Source: an uncultured Eubacteriales bacterium (GTDB taxonomy: Bacteria > Bacillota > Clostridia > Oscillospirales > Oscillospiraceae). Taken from it: a stretch of DNA of 64,000 nt. Both the position numbers and the translations under genes were made by a program. Where the stretch lies: NCBI GenBank assembly GCA_902492005.1, contig CABUJV010000005.1:1-64000 (forward strand). The letters run 5' to 3'. Under the pieces are notes generated by a model. It was not told the origin of the DNA and made no database searches. It saw only the letters and a list, made by a program, of their open reading frames with translations. Position 1 is the first letter of the stretch. Every line of letters starts with the position of its first letter. Of the stretch, positions 16,619-24,952 are shown in pieces.

Positions 16619-17599
16619 ATGGAGCGCCAGCAGGGCGAAAATGAGCTGCTGCTCACCTGCCGGGACGAGGGGGCGGGGGTGTGTATCCTGCGTTGCGCCT
16701 CCGCCGACCCGGTGATTCGGGTGCCGGACGCGGTGCTGGACCGCCCGGTGGTCTCTCTGGGGCGCTATGCCCTGTCCCAGCGGGACCCGGAGCTGACCGG
16801 AGCCGGCCTCTTCCAGGTCCGGGTGACCGGCGGGAACGGGGACCGCCCCGTAGTCCACGACGCCGGGGGCCTCGTCCATGTCCTCCTGCCCGCCTCCCTG
16901 CGCCGGGTGGGAGATTACGCCTTTTACAACTGCCGTTCCCTGGCCCGGCTCTCCCTTTCCGGCGGGGTGGAGGAGCTGGGGGGCGACGCCCTGATGAACT
17001 GCGCCGCCCTGCGGCGCATCGACCTGACCCTGGACGAGAACGGAAAAAGCTGCCTGCAGGGCCTGCTGGCCGCCTGCAGCACAGACCTGGAGGTCCGCCT
17101 GACCACCCCCCGGGGGAAGGCTGTCCTCTCCTTCCCCGCCTACCGGGAGGAGTTGGAGCTGGTGCGCTCAGCCCACATCTTCCAGCGCCGCATTCAGGGG
17201 AGCGGCTACGCCTACCGCCAGTGCTTCCGGGACGGCGTGCCGGACCTCCCGCAATACGACGGGTGCTTTTCCCGCCTGCTGGAGGGCCACGATTACCCCG
17301 CCGCCTGCCGGGTGGCCTTGGACCGGCTGCGCTGGCCCTTGGCCCTCTCCGATGCCGCCCGGGACGCCTATCTCGCCTTTCTGCGGGAGCACGGCGGCTT
17401 GGCCGCCAGCGAGCTGCTGGACCGGAACGACGGCGATGGCCTGGCCTTTCTGCTGGAGCTGAAGGTCCTCTCCCCCGCCGCTCTGACCGCCGCCGGAGAC
17501 GCCGCCCGCCAGGCCGGGCGCACCGGGGCGCTGGCCCTGCTGCTGGAAGCGCTGCGCCCGGCGGCCGCTCCCGGACGGCAAAAATCCTTCGATCTGTGA
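16619..17599 (+). CDS. Leucine-rich-repeat (BspA-like) cytosolic protein
   Basis: The 326-residue protein has no signal peptide. Residues about 75-140 carry BspA/LRR_5-type repeats (VLLPASLRRVGDYAFYNCRSL, LSLSGGVEELGGDALMNCAAL), the kind usually seen on surface proteins but here apparently cytosolic. The remaining C-terminal half is helical and of no family that I recognise. GGGAGG precedes the ATG at 16619. The gene sits 8 bp before a VWA-domain gene that in turn overlaps a MoxR ATPase gene, so the three form one transcription unit. An adaptor or target-recognition role for the ATPase/VWA pair is plausible but unproven. Confidence 0.75.
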   Translation: MERQQGENELLLTCRDEGAGVCILRCASADPVIRVPDAVLDRPVVSLGRYALSQRDPELTGAGLFQVRVTGGNGDRPVVHDAGGLVHVLLPASLRRVGDYAFYNCRSLARLSLSGGVEELGGDALMNCAALRRIDLTLDENGKSCLQGLLAACSTDLEVRLTTPRGKAVLSFPAYREELELVRSAHIFQRRIQGSGYAYRQCFRDGVPDLPQYDGCFSRLLEGHDYPAACRVALDRLRWPLALSDAARDAYLAFLREHGGLAASELLDRNDGDGLAFLLELKVLSPAALTAAGDAARQAGRTGALALLLEALRPAAAPGRQKSFDL

Positions 17600-17607
17600 G
17601 GTGACCC

Positions 17608-18900
17608 ATGGCTGAATCCACGATCTGGCAGGATCTGGGGCGCAAGGTCCTCTCCGCCGCCCGGGACGAGCTCTGCCTCAACCTCCCGTTTCTGAGCGCC
17701 GCCCTGTGCGCTGTGAGCTTCCAGACCGGCTACGACACCCCCACCCTGGCCACCGACGGGGCCTCGGTGTGGTATAGCGGGGCCTGGCTGGCCGCCCGGT
17801 ATGAGCGCAGCCGCTGCCTGGTGTGCCGGGCCTACCTCCATCTGGTGCTCCACTGCCTGCTCCGCCACCTCTCCAAGCGGAAGGGGCGGGACGGGGAGCT
17901 GTGGGACCTGTGCTGCGACGTCGCCGTGGAGTCCATCCTGGACGGACTGGACTACCGCTGTCTGGACGCCCCCGCCAGCCCCCGGCGGCAGGCCCTCTAC
18001 CGCCGGCTGGGCGGGGACCGAAAGCCCCTCACCGCCGAGGCCGTCTACCGCGCCTTCCGCCGGGAGCCCCTCTCCCTCTACGAGCGGGCCTCTCTGGCCC
18101 GGGAGTTTTTTCAGGACGACCACGGGCTCTGGAGCCCGGAGGGGCAGGACCAGAAGGGGGACGAGCGCTGGCGGCAGGCGGCCCAGCGGGTGCAGACCGG
18201 CATGGAGACCCTCCTAAACCATACCGCCAGCGGCGGGCAGGCAGTGCTGGAGCAGCTCCGGGTGGAGAGCCGGGGCAAGAGCGACTACCGGGCCTTCCTC
18301 CAGCGCTTTGCCGTGCTGGGGGAGGAGCTGGGGGTGGACGCCGACAGCTTTGACTACGGCTACTACGCCTACGGCCTGCGGCGGTTCGGCAACCTGCCCC
18401 TCATCGAGCCCCTGGAGACCCGGGAGGTCCGCCGCATCCGGGACTTCGTCATCGCCATCGACACCTCCATGTCCACCTCCGGCGACCTGGTGCGGCAGTT
18501 TTTGTCCCATACCTACGCCATTCTGTCCGACACGGAGAGCTTTTTCCGCCGCTTCCGCCTGCGCATCCTCCAGTGCGACGACCAACTCCGGGCGGACAAG
18601 TCTCTGGGCTCCCTGGAGGAGCTGAAGGCGTATATGGAGCATTTCGAGCTCATCGGCCAGAGCGCCACCGACTTCCGCCCGGTGTTCCGGCACGTGGCGG
18701 AGCTCCAGCGGATGGGGGCCTTCCAGCACCTCCAGGGCCTTCTCTACTTCACCGACGGCATGGGCGTCTACCCGGAGACGCCCCCGCCCTTCGAGACCGC
18801 CTTCGTCCTTCTGGCCGGCCAGGGCTTTCCCGAGCTGCTGCCCCCCTGGGCCATCCGGGTGCTGTTGGACGAGGATGAACTGCAAGGAGACGCCATATGA
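17608..18900 (+). CDS. DUF2201-type VWA protein with degenerate metallopeptidase motif
   Basis: This 430-residue protein matches the plan of DUF2201 proteins: an N-terminal putative metallopeptidase-like region and a C-terminal von Willebrand A-like domain. The VWA MIDAS loop is intact in form (FVIAIDTSMSTSG, DxSxS near residue 285, and later TDGMG). The N-terminal zinc-site helix reads YLHLVLHCLLRH; families with an active site have HExxH there, so the catalytic Glu appears replaced by Leu (HLVLH). It overlaps the next gene by 4 nt (ATGA), which couples translation to the MoxR ATPase, its expected partner. Confidence 0.82.
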   Translation: MAESTIWQDLGRKVLSAARDELCLNLPFLSAALCAVSFQTGYDTPTLATDGASVWYSGAWLAARYERSRCLVCRAYLHLVLHCLLRHLSKRKGRDGELWDLCCDVAVESILDGLDYRCLDAPASPRRQALYRRLGGDRKPLTAEAVYRAFRREPLSLYERASLAREFFQDDHGLWSPEGQDQKGDERWRQAAQRVQTGMETLLNHTASGGQAVLEQLRVESRGKSDYRAFLQRFAVLGEELGVDADSFDYGYYAYGLRRFGNLPLIEPLETREVRRIRDFVIAIDTSMSTSGDLVRQFLSHTYAILSDTESFFRRFRLRILQCDDQLRADKSLGSLEELKAYMEHFELIGQSATDFRPVFRHVAELQRMGAFQHLQGLLYFTDGMGVYPETPPPFETAFVLLAGQGFPELLPPWAIRVLLDEDELQGDAI

Positions 18901-20411
18901 ATATCAAACGCGCCAAAGAAGAGATCCAAAACAGCATCCGGGCCTATCTGGCCCGGGATGAGTTCGGAGCTTACCGCATCCCCTCCATCCGGCAGCGGCC
19001 CATTTTACTCATGGGCCCGCCGGGCATCGGCAAGACCCAGATCATGGAGCAGATCGCCCGGGAGGCCGGCATCGGCCTGGTGGCTTACACCATCACCCAC
19101 CACACCCGTCAGTCCGCCCTGGGCCTGCCCTTCCTCACGGAGCGGACCTTCGGCGGCCAGACGCACTCGGTCACCGCCTACACCATGAGCGAAATCCTGG
19201 CCGCCGTCTACGACCAGATGGAGGCCACCGGCGTCACCGAGGGCATCCTCTTCCTGGACGAGATCAACTGCATCTCCGAGACGCTGGCTCCCATGATGCT
19301 CCAGTTTCTCCAGTGCAAAACCTTCGGCAACCAGCGGCTGCCCGAGGGATGGGTCATTGTGGCGGCGGGCAACCCGCCGGAGTACAACAAATCCGTGCGG
19401 GAGTTCGACGTGGTTACTCTGGACCGGGTCAAGCGCATTGACGTGGAGCAAAACTACCCTGTCTGGAAAGAATACGCCCTCCGGCAGGGCATCCACGGAG
19501 CCGTTTTGTCCTATCTGGACTTGAAGCCCGAGCAGTTCTACCGGGTAGAGCGGACGGCGGAGGGGCTCCACTTCGTCACCGCCCGGGGCTGGGAGGATCT
19601 GTCCGAACTGGTGTGGGTCTACGAGTCCCTGGACCTGCCGGTGGACCGGGAGGTGGTGGGGCAGTACCTCCAGCTCCCCGCCGTGGCCCGGGAATTTGCG
19701 GAATACCTGGAGCTCTACCGCAAATTCCGCCGGGTCTACCACGTGGACGAGATTCTGGACGGCTCCTGGCCGGGCGCGGCAGCCAGCGAGCTGGCCGCCG
19801 CACCCTTCGACGAGAGGCTGAGCCTGCTTGGTCTGCTGCTCGCCCGCCTGAGCCAGGAGGCCCGGACGGTGTGGGAGCTGGACCGTCTGGCTGACGCCCT
19901 CCACGGCGGTCTGCTGGCCGTCCGGGGAGCGCTGGGCACGGCCTCGCCCCTGGAGTGCCTGTCCGGCCAAGCGGAGGCGCTTCGCCGGGAGCTGGCCCGG
20001 CGGCGGGAGAGCGGCTCCGGCGACCGGGAGGGGCAGCGGCGGCTGCTGGCCCAGCTCCGGCGGCTGGAGGCCTACCGCGCCGCCCTGGAGCGGGAGGCCC
20101 CCGCCGGGGACGAGACCGCCTTCGGCCTTTTGAAGGAGCTCTTTCGCTCCGACGTGGACCGCCGGGCCCAGGCGGCGGAGGAGACCGGGCGTCGGCTGGA
20201 AAACGCCTTTGCCTTTCTGGAGCAGTCCCTGGGGGAGAGCCAGGAGCTGGTGCTGTTCGCCACCGAACTCACCGCCGGCTTCCACACCTCCTGGTTCCTG
20301 CAGAACTTTGGCAGCGAGGCCTATTACCGCCACAACAGGTCCCTGCTGTTCCACGACGCCCAGGCCCAACTCCTGCGGGACATCTCAGAGGCCCGGAAAG
20401 CCCCGTCCTGA
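18897..20411 (+). CDS. MoxR-family AAA+ ATPase
   Basis: The 504-residue ATPase has Walker A GPPGIGKT near residue 41, Walker B ILFLDEIN near residue 118, and the sensor/arginine region AAGNPPEYNKSVREFD...LDRVKRI, all within the first 230 residues. The C-terminal 250 residues are a long, charged, helical extension rich in Arg, Glu and Leu. MoxR ATPases act as chaperones together with VWA proteins (for example RavA-ViaA); the overlapping upstream VWA gene fits that rule. It ends at a strong bidirectional terminator, so LRR-VWA-MoxR is a closed unit. Confidence 0.9.
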   Translation: MNIKRAKEEIQNSIRAYLARDEFGAYRIPSIRQRPILLMGPPGIGKTQIMEQIAREAGIGLVAYTITHHTRQSALGLPFLTERTFGGQTHSVTAYTMSEILAAVYDQMEATGVTEGILFLDEINCISETLAPMMLQFLQCKTFGNQRLPEGWVIVAAGNPPEYNKSVREFDVVTLDRVKRIDVEQNYPVWKEYALRQGIHGAVLSYLDLKPEQFYRVERTAEGLHFVTARGWEDLSELVWVYESLDLPVDREVVGQYLQLPAVAREFAEYLELYRKFRRVYHVDEILDGSWPGAAASELAAAPFDERLSLLGLLLARLSQEARTVWELDRLADALHGGLLAVRGALGTASPLECLSGQAEALRRELARRRESGSGDREGQRRLLAQLRRLEAYRAALEREAPAGDETAFGLLKELFRSDVDRRAQAAEETGRRLENAFAFLEQSLGESQELVLFATELTAGFHTSWFLQNFGSEAYYRHNRSLLFHDAQAQLLRDISEARKAPS

Positions 20412-20414
20412 CAA

Positions 20415-20444
20415 AAAAGAGACAGCCCGAGGGCTGTCTCTTTT
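20415..20444. terminator. Bidirectional terminator
   Basis: AAAAGAGACAGCCC pairs with GGGCTGTCTCTTTT (20415-20444) between convergent genes. Confidence 0.9.
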
Positions 20445-20447
20445 CCG

Positions 20448-21050
20448 TTATCCCTTTGCCAGATCCAGGATGACCTCGGCGCAGCGCTCCAACCCCAGCA
20501 CCCCGCTGTCCAGCGCCAGGTGATAATTCTGGGCCATGCCCCACTCCCGGTCGGTAAAATGCCTGTAGTTTCCCCGCCGCCTCTTGTCTTTGTCCTGGAG
20601 CCGCTTTTCCGGGCTCTTGTCGCTCTCGCCGTAGAGCCGCACAATGCGTTCCGCCCGGAAGGCCAGGCCGGCGTGGATAAAGACATGGAGACAGTCCTCC
20701 CGGTCCTTCAGAATGTAATCGGAGCAGCGGCCCACGATGACACAGGGCCCCTTTTCCGCCAGGTCCAGGATCACCCGCCGCTGCATGACCCACAAAAAGT
20801 CAGCGGCAGACATGCCCTGCATGGGCCCCTGGAGGCCCCGGGCGGCAAAGCTGTAGCCCAGCACGCCTCCCACCGGGGCGTGCTCCCCCTGGTCCTCCAC
20901 ATATCCCTCGTCAAGCCCGGTCTCCAGAGCCACCTGCTTGACCAGCTCCTTGTCGTAATAGGGCACCTCCAGACGCTGGGCTACCTCTTTGGCAATGGAG
21001 CGGCCGCCGCTGCCGAACTGCCGGCTGATGGTAATGATGGATCGCTTCTT
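20448..21050 (-). CDS. Cytidylate kinase-like family protein lacking a normal start codon
   Basis: Translation from about 21050 gives 200 residues: KRSIITISRQFGSGGRSIAK (P-loop region), VPYYDKELV, CVIVGRCSDYIL and ESPEKR/DKRR-type blocks, the pattern of the 'cytidylate kinase-like family' of Clostridia, an NMP-kinase relative of unknown substrate. At the place where the family starts, the codon is AAG (21048-21050), not ATG. An ideal AAGGAGG lies at the correct distance upstream, and no ATG, GTG or TTG occurs in frame before the upstream stop. The first usable codon, GTG at 20966, would delete the P-loop. It follows the MATE gene by 16 bp, probably as the second gene of that operon. Confidence 0.7.
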   Translation of the reverse strand, partial: KKRSIITISRQFGSGGRSIAKEVAQRLEVPYYDKELVKQVALETGLDEGYVEDQGEHAPVGGVLGYSFAARGLQGPMQGMSAADFLWVMQRRVILDLAEKGPCVIVGRCSDYILKDREDCLHVFIHAGLAFRAERIVRLYGESDKSPEKRLQDKDKRRRGNYRHFTDREWGMAQNYHLALDSGVLGLERCAEVILDLAKG

Positions 21051-21066
21051 GTTCTCTCCCTCCTTA

Positions 21067-22446
21067 CTACTTCTGCATATGTGCGCGCACCGAGCGGTAT
21101 TCCAGTCCCACCAGCACCAGCGTCAGCAGGAAGGCCAGCACATCGGCGCAGGGGGCCGCCCACAGCATCCCGGTCACCCCGCCCCGCCGCGCCAGCAGAA
21201 GGATGGCAGGCACAAAAAAGATCACGTCCCGGGACAGGGACAGCAGGGTGGATTTCCCCGGCTTCCCGATGGCCTGGAGAAAGATGCTGCTGGCCTTCTG
21301 GATGCAGGTGAGCAGGATGCCGCACAGAAAAACGCGGAAGCAGAGGCAGGCGTACTCATTATACAGGCCGTTCTCGCTGCCGAAGAGGGCCACCACCACC
21401 TGGGGGCACAGCTCGAACACCAGCATGGCCACCGCCCCCAGCACCACGTTGGCCAGAAGGATGCGCCGGTAGGTGTCAAAGACCCGCCGGTAGTTCCCCG
21501 CGCCGTAGTTGAAGCCGCAGATGGGCTGGCCGCCCAGACCGATGCCCACCGCCACGGCCACCACGATGCCGAACACCTTCATGACGATGCCCACCACCGA
21601 CAGGGGAATGTCCGCGCCGTACTGGGAGGCCGGACCGTAGAGTCCGATGAGGTGATTGGCCACGCTGATGATGATCACAATGGCAAGCTGGATGATGAGG
21701 CTGGGCAAGCCCAAGCGGCACAGCTTGGCGGCAATGGAACCGCTGAGCCGGAAGCTTTCCCTCCGGAGCCGAAAGGACCTGGGCCGACGAAAATAGAGGG
21801 CGGACATGAGGCAGGAGGCCACCTGTCCCATCATGGTGGCCCAGGCCGCGCCCCGCACGCCCATGTGCAGCAGGAAGATGGCCACCGGGTCCAGGATCAG
21901 GTTGAGCACCGCCCCCAGAGAGGTGGAGAGCATGGCGTAGGCCGGAGCACCGTCGGCCCGGATGGCGGCGTTGGTGCCGTTGGTGAACACATAGAAGGGA
22001 ATACCCAGGCAGATGATGCGCATGTAATCCAGGGCATAGGGATAGCTGGCCTGCGTGACGCCGAAGAGCGCCAGGATGGGGTCGGTGAACCGCAGTCCCG
22101 CCGCCATCAGCACCAGCCCGATGGCCACTGACAGCACCAGGCAGTTGCCCACGCAGCGGTGGCCGGTCTCCTGATCGCCGCTGCCCAGAGACAGGCTGAG
22201 CTGGGCGGCGCAGCCGTCCCCGATGAGCAGGGACAGGGCCAGCGTCGCCACCGTGAAGGGGTAGACCACGTTGGTGGCGGCGTTGCCCAGATAGCCCACG
22301 CTCTGACCGATAAAGATCTGATCCACGATGTTGTAGAGGGCGCTCACCAGCATGGACAGCACGCAGGGCACGGAGAAGTTCAGCAGCAGCTTTCCGATGG
22401 GCTCCGTAGCCAGGTAAGGGACCTCCACCTTTTTTTCTTCCGACAT
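21067..22446 (-). CDS. MATE family multidrug/sodium exporter
   Basis: This is a 459-residue protein with twelve hydrophobic helices and the MATE signatures PCVLSMLVSALYNIVDQIFIG near the N-terminus and GVTGMLWAAPCADVLAFLLT near the end. It exports organic cations or related compounds; the substrate is unknown. The start ATG at 22446 follows AGGAGG. The leader between its promoter and the start contains a 44-bp perfect palindrome with a T-rich tail, which suggests attenuation or operator control. The cytidylate kinase-like gene follows closely. Confidence 0.93.
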   Translation of the reverse strand: MSEEKKVEVPYLATEPIGKLLLNFSVPCVLSMLVSALYNIVDQIFIGQSVGYLGNAATNVVYPFTVATLALSLLIGDGCAAQLSLSLGSGDQETGHRCVGNCLVLSVAIGLVLMAAGLRFTDPILALFGVTQASYPYALDYMRIICLGIPFYVFTNGTNAAIRADGAPAYAMLSTSLGAVLNLILDPVAIFLLHMGVRGAAWATMMGQVASCLMSALYFRRPRSFRLRRESFRLSGSIAAKLCRLGLPSLIIQLAIVIIISVANHLIGLYGPASQYGADIPLSVVGIVMKVFGIVVAVAVGIGLGGQPICGFNYGAGNYRRVFDTYRRILLANVVLGAVAMLVFELCPQVVVALFGSENGLYNEYACLCFRVFLCGILLTCIQKASSIFLQAIGKPGKSTLLSLSRDVIFFVPAILLLARRGGVTGMLWAAPCADVLAFLLTLVLVGLEYRSVRAHMQK

Positions 22447-22473
22447 AAGGACCTCCTGAGACATAAAAATAAA

Positions 22474-22517
22474 GGCAGAAGTGCGTAAATCCAGATCTGG
22501 ATTTACGCACTTCTGCC
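22474..22517. repeat. 44-bp perfect palindrome in the MATE leader
   Basis: GGCAGAAGTGCGTAAATCCA and its exact complement meet at AGATCT (22474-22517). In the direction of the MATE gene it is followed by TTTATTTTTATG, so as RNA it is a terminator-like hairpin. As DNA it is a long dyad operator candidate. It starts only about 8 nt past the expected transcription start. Confidence 0.85.
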
Positions 22518-22531
22518 ACACGACAGCCCTT

Positions 22532-22559
22532 ATTTTAGCACTTTTTTTACAAATGTCAA
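22532..22559 (-). promoter_or_regulatory. Promoter of the MATE gene
   Basis: On the minus strand, a perfect TTGACA (22559-22554), a 16-bp spacer and TAAAAT (22537-22532). The -35 box overlaps the stop codon of the upstream sulfatase gene. Confidence 0.7.
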
Positions 22560-24709
22560 CCCTTTTGGGTCATTTTCTCTCTGGAGCTCAGGCCTGGATC
22601 AGCGTTTGGATTCGTCCGGACAGACTCGTTCAGAACATCAAATTCCGCCGCGCGGATGGGGGATATGCCTCCCCGCTCCCGCTCGGGATACAGGTCCAGC
22701 CGGCTGTAATAGTCCTCGTCCAAAACGGCCACCGAGTAGGCAAACAGGTCCTTTACCTGCTGATAGACCTCCACGGCGTATCCGTCCGGAACCGCCGCCC
22801 CCTCGTTGGGTGTAAAGGTGTCGGTGCGGGCATTGTACCGCCCCAGGTCGGTGAGAAAGCTCTTGTTGGAGAAGATCACCAGTCCCGGCTCGTCAGCCAG
22901 GATGTCCCGCCCCGCCAGCAGCCGGGAGTCGTACTCCAGCCCAAACAGGTTGAGCAGGGTGGGCAGGATGTCCAGGCTCTCGCAGGGCTTTTCGATCACC
23001 ACGGGCTCGGTCATATCGCCCGACCAGAGGATCAGCGTACTGTGATAGACCTCAAAATCGGTGTCCATATGCCCGCCATAGAACTCGTCCCAGGTGGCCG
23101 GGTCCATGCCGTAGGGGTAATGGTCGCCGGACAGGCAGATCACCGTGTTCTCCAGCTCCCCCGCCTTTTCCAGTTCATCCAGCGTATAGGCCAGGGCCTG
23201 GTCCAGCTCCATGTTGCAGGCGAGGTAGGCGGCGGCCTCCTCACTCATGTCCAGGTCCGCCACCTCGGCCTGGTGCTTGATGGACATGGCGTTGCCGGTA
23301 AAGTTGTAGTTCATGTGGCCGCTGACCGTCATGTAGTAGTTATGGAACGGCTTCTCCCCCGCCAGGGCCTTGGGGATGGTGCGCTGCATCATCTCCAGGT
23401 CGGACTCCGGCCAGCTCTCCGTCACCTCCAGCCCGTGGCCCAGGGCGTAAAAATCGTAGCCCATGTTGGGGTGGGACCGGTTCCGGTCGTAATAGGTCCA
23501 GGTATGGTCGTGGTATGCGGTGGTGGGATAGCCCCGGTCCCGCAGCATCCAGCCCATGCAGAAGGGCATGGCGTTTTCTGCCGAGGCCTTGAAGGACCGC
23601 CGGGTGCTGGTGGGGATCAACGAGGTACACACCGTGTACTCTCCGTCGGTGGTGGACTTCCACCACAGGGGCGTGTAAAAATTTTCAAAGACAAAGCCCT
23701 CGTGAGCCAGCTTCCAAAGGGTGGGAGTATAAGTCTCGTTCACCGCATATTTCCAAAAACCCTCGGCGGTGATGAACAGCAGGTTTTTCCCCTCAAACCG
23801 GCCGGTATACTCGTTTTTCAAGGTTGGGGCCCGCTGGCTGAAATACTGGTGCAGCTCCGCCACCGCGGGGTCGGTCTCCTCCGCCAGCAGACCGGCAAAG
23901 TCGATGTCCAGCACATTGGGCGCATAGACGGGCTCCCGTGACTCCGCCGGGGACTCCGGCCAGGCCAGCAGCTCCGGACGGATGGACGGCGGCGGCGCGG
24001 GCCGCCCCATCGGAGGTTCCGTCTCCAGCTCCGGCGGCTCCCCCGCCAAGAGCTGCTGGGCGTCCAGGCGCAGGGTGGTCAGCACCCCGAAGTGCGACAC
24101 CGAGAGCTCGGGCTCCACCGGCCCCCGGTAGAGCTCGCTGGGGGACTGGATGCCCCGGTCGTCAGCCGCCACGGCCAGCACGGCGGTGAGCTGGACCACC
24201 GCCGCCCCCACCAGCAGCCAGGCCGCCAGGGACCGGGGGGTATACGTGAAGCAGGACGGGCGGGCAGGCCGCTCCCGGCGCCCTATCCGGCGGCCCTGCC
24301 GCTCCCGCAGGCACAGCAGCAGCAGAGGCACGGCCAGCGCGGTCAGGATGGGCAGCGCCCCCCAAATGCCCGAGAGGGCCACCGGCCAGTAGTCGGTCAG
24401 GGCGCTTCCCGCCAGGGTGACGGTATCCAGCGTTAAAAAGGTCTTGAATACCCGGAAGTAGGCGGCCTGGGCCATATACCACACCGTCAGCAGCCCGGTG
24501 AGGAAAAAGGCGGCCCTCCGGTTGCCCCTTGGGCCCCACAGGCAGGCCAGAATCCCGCAGGCCAGTCCGCCGGACAGGCCGAACAGAAGGGTGTAGACCA
24601 GCCCGCGCCCGGCCAGGGTTCCCACGCAAGTCAGCCGGATCATACCTTCCAGCCACAGGATGGTCAGCGGGAACTGGAGCGCCCGTGCCGCGATCTGCCG
24701 TCTGTCCAT
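22556..24709 (-). CDS. LTA synthase family membrane sulfatase
   Basis: The 717-residue protein has five membrane helices in the first 240 residues, a linker rich in Pro and Glu, and an extracellular alkaline-phosphatase-fold domain. The active-site region includes LFITAEGFWKYAVNETYTPT and WWKSTTDGEYTVCTSL, where the threonine nucleophile is expected, and the metal-site block CLSGDHYPYG. Members polymerise or transfer glycerol-phosphate or phosphoethanolamine on envelope polymers; true LtaS versus another phosphotransferase cannot be decided. Start at 24709 after GGGAGGA. It diverges from the GntR regulator, which may control it. Confidence 0.87.
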   Translation of the reverse strand: MDRRQIAARALQFPLTILWLEGMIRLTCVGTLAGRGLVYTLLFGLSGGLACGILACLWGPRGNRRAAFFLTGLLTVWYMAQAAYFRVFKTFLTLDTVTLAGSALTDYWPVALSGIWGALPILTALAVPLLLLCLRERQGRRIGRRERPARPSCFTYTPRSLAAWLLVGAAVVQLTAVLAVAADDRGIQSPSELYRGPVEPELSVSHFGVLTTLRLDAQQLLAGEPPELETEPPMGRPAPPPSIRPELLAWPESPAESREPVYAPNVLDIDFAGLLAEETDPAVAELHQYFSQRAPTLKNEYTGRFEGKNLLFITAEGFWKYAVNETYTPTLWKLAHEGFVFENFYTPLWWKSTTDGEYTVCTSLIPTSTRRSFKASAENAMPFCMGWMLRDRGYPTTAYHDHTWTYYDRNRSHPNMGYDFYALGHGLEVTESWPESDLEMMQRTIPKALAGEKPFHNYYMTVSGHMNYNFTGNAMSIKHQAEVADLDMSEEAAAYLACNMELDQALAYTLDELEKAGELENTVICLSGDHYPYGMDPATWDEFYGGHMDTDFEVYHSTLILWSGDMTEPVVIEKPCESLDILPTLLNLFGLEYDSRLLAGRDILADEPGLVIFSNKSFLTDLGRYNARTDTFTPNEGAAVPDGYAVEVYQQVKDLFAYSVAVLDEDYYSRLDLYPERERGGISPIRAAEFDVLNESVRTNPNADPGLSSREKMTQKG

Positions 24710-24856
24710 GCTCGTCCTCCCTTCTTCCGTCAAATCGTCGCTATGTATTGTAGCACGGAGCCGCCCAAAAGGAAACCTCTCCCTCCATTTTCTCCCCTTA
24801 GCCCTATAAACTCTATACATATCCGCAAAAATATATACAAATCGGCGCCGCCTGCG

Positions 24857-24884
24857 TTGACAAATTCCGCGAAAGCCATATAAT
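24857..24884 (+). promoter_or_regulatory. Promoter of the GntR regulator gene
   Basis: Perfect TTGACA (24857-24862), 16-bp spacer and perfect TATAAT (24879-24884). The preceding 60 bp are AT-rich with two ATAYATAC-like elements that could be operators. Confidence 0.8.
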
Positions 24885-24952
24885 ATTTGTGAGAGAATGG
24901 TCCTACCATTTTGCCCCACGCCGGAGACAGAGCCAAAAGGGAGATCGTCGGT

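Noticed and set aside
16143..17681. Long overlapping frames on the opposite strand of the coiled-coil and LRR genes
   Set aside because: They are mirror frames of GC-rich coding sequence; codon-position bias and ribosome sites support only the plus-strand genes.
21048..21050. AAG used as a true start codon of the cytidylate kinase-like gene
   Set aside because: AAG initiation is too inefficient to assume; mutation or base-call error is the simpler reading.
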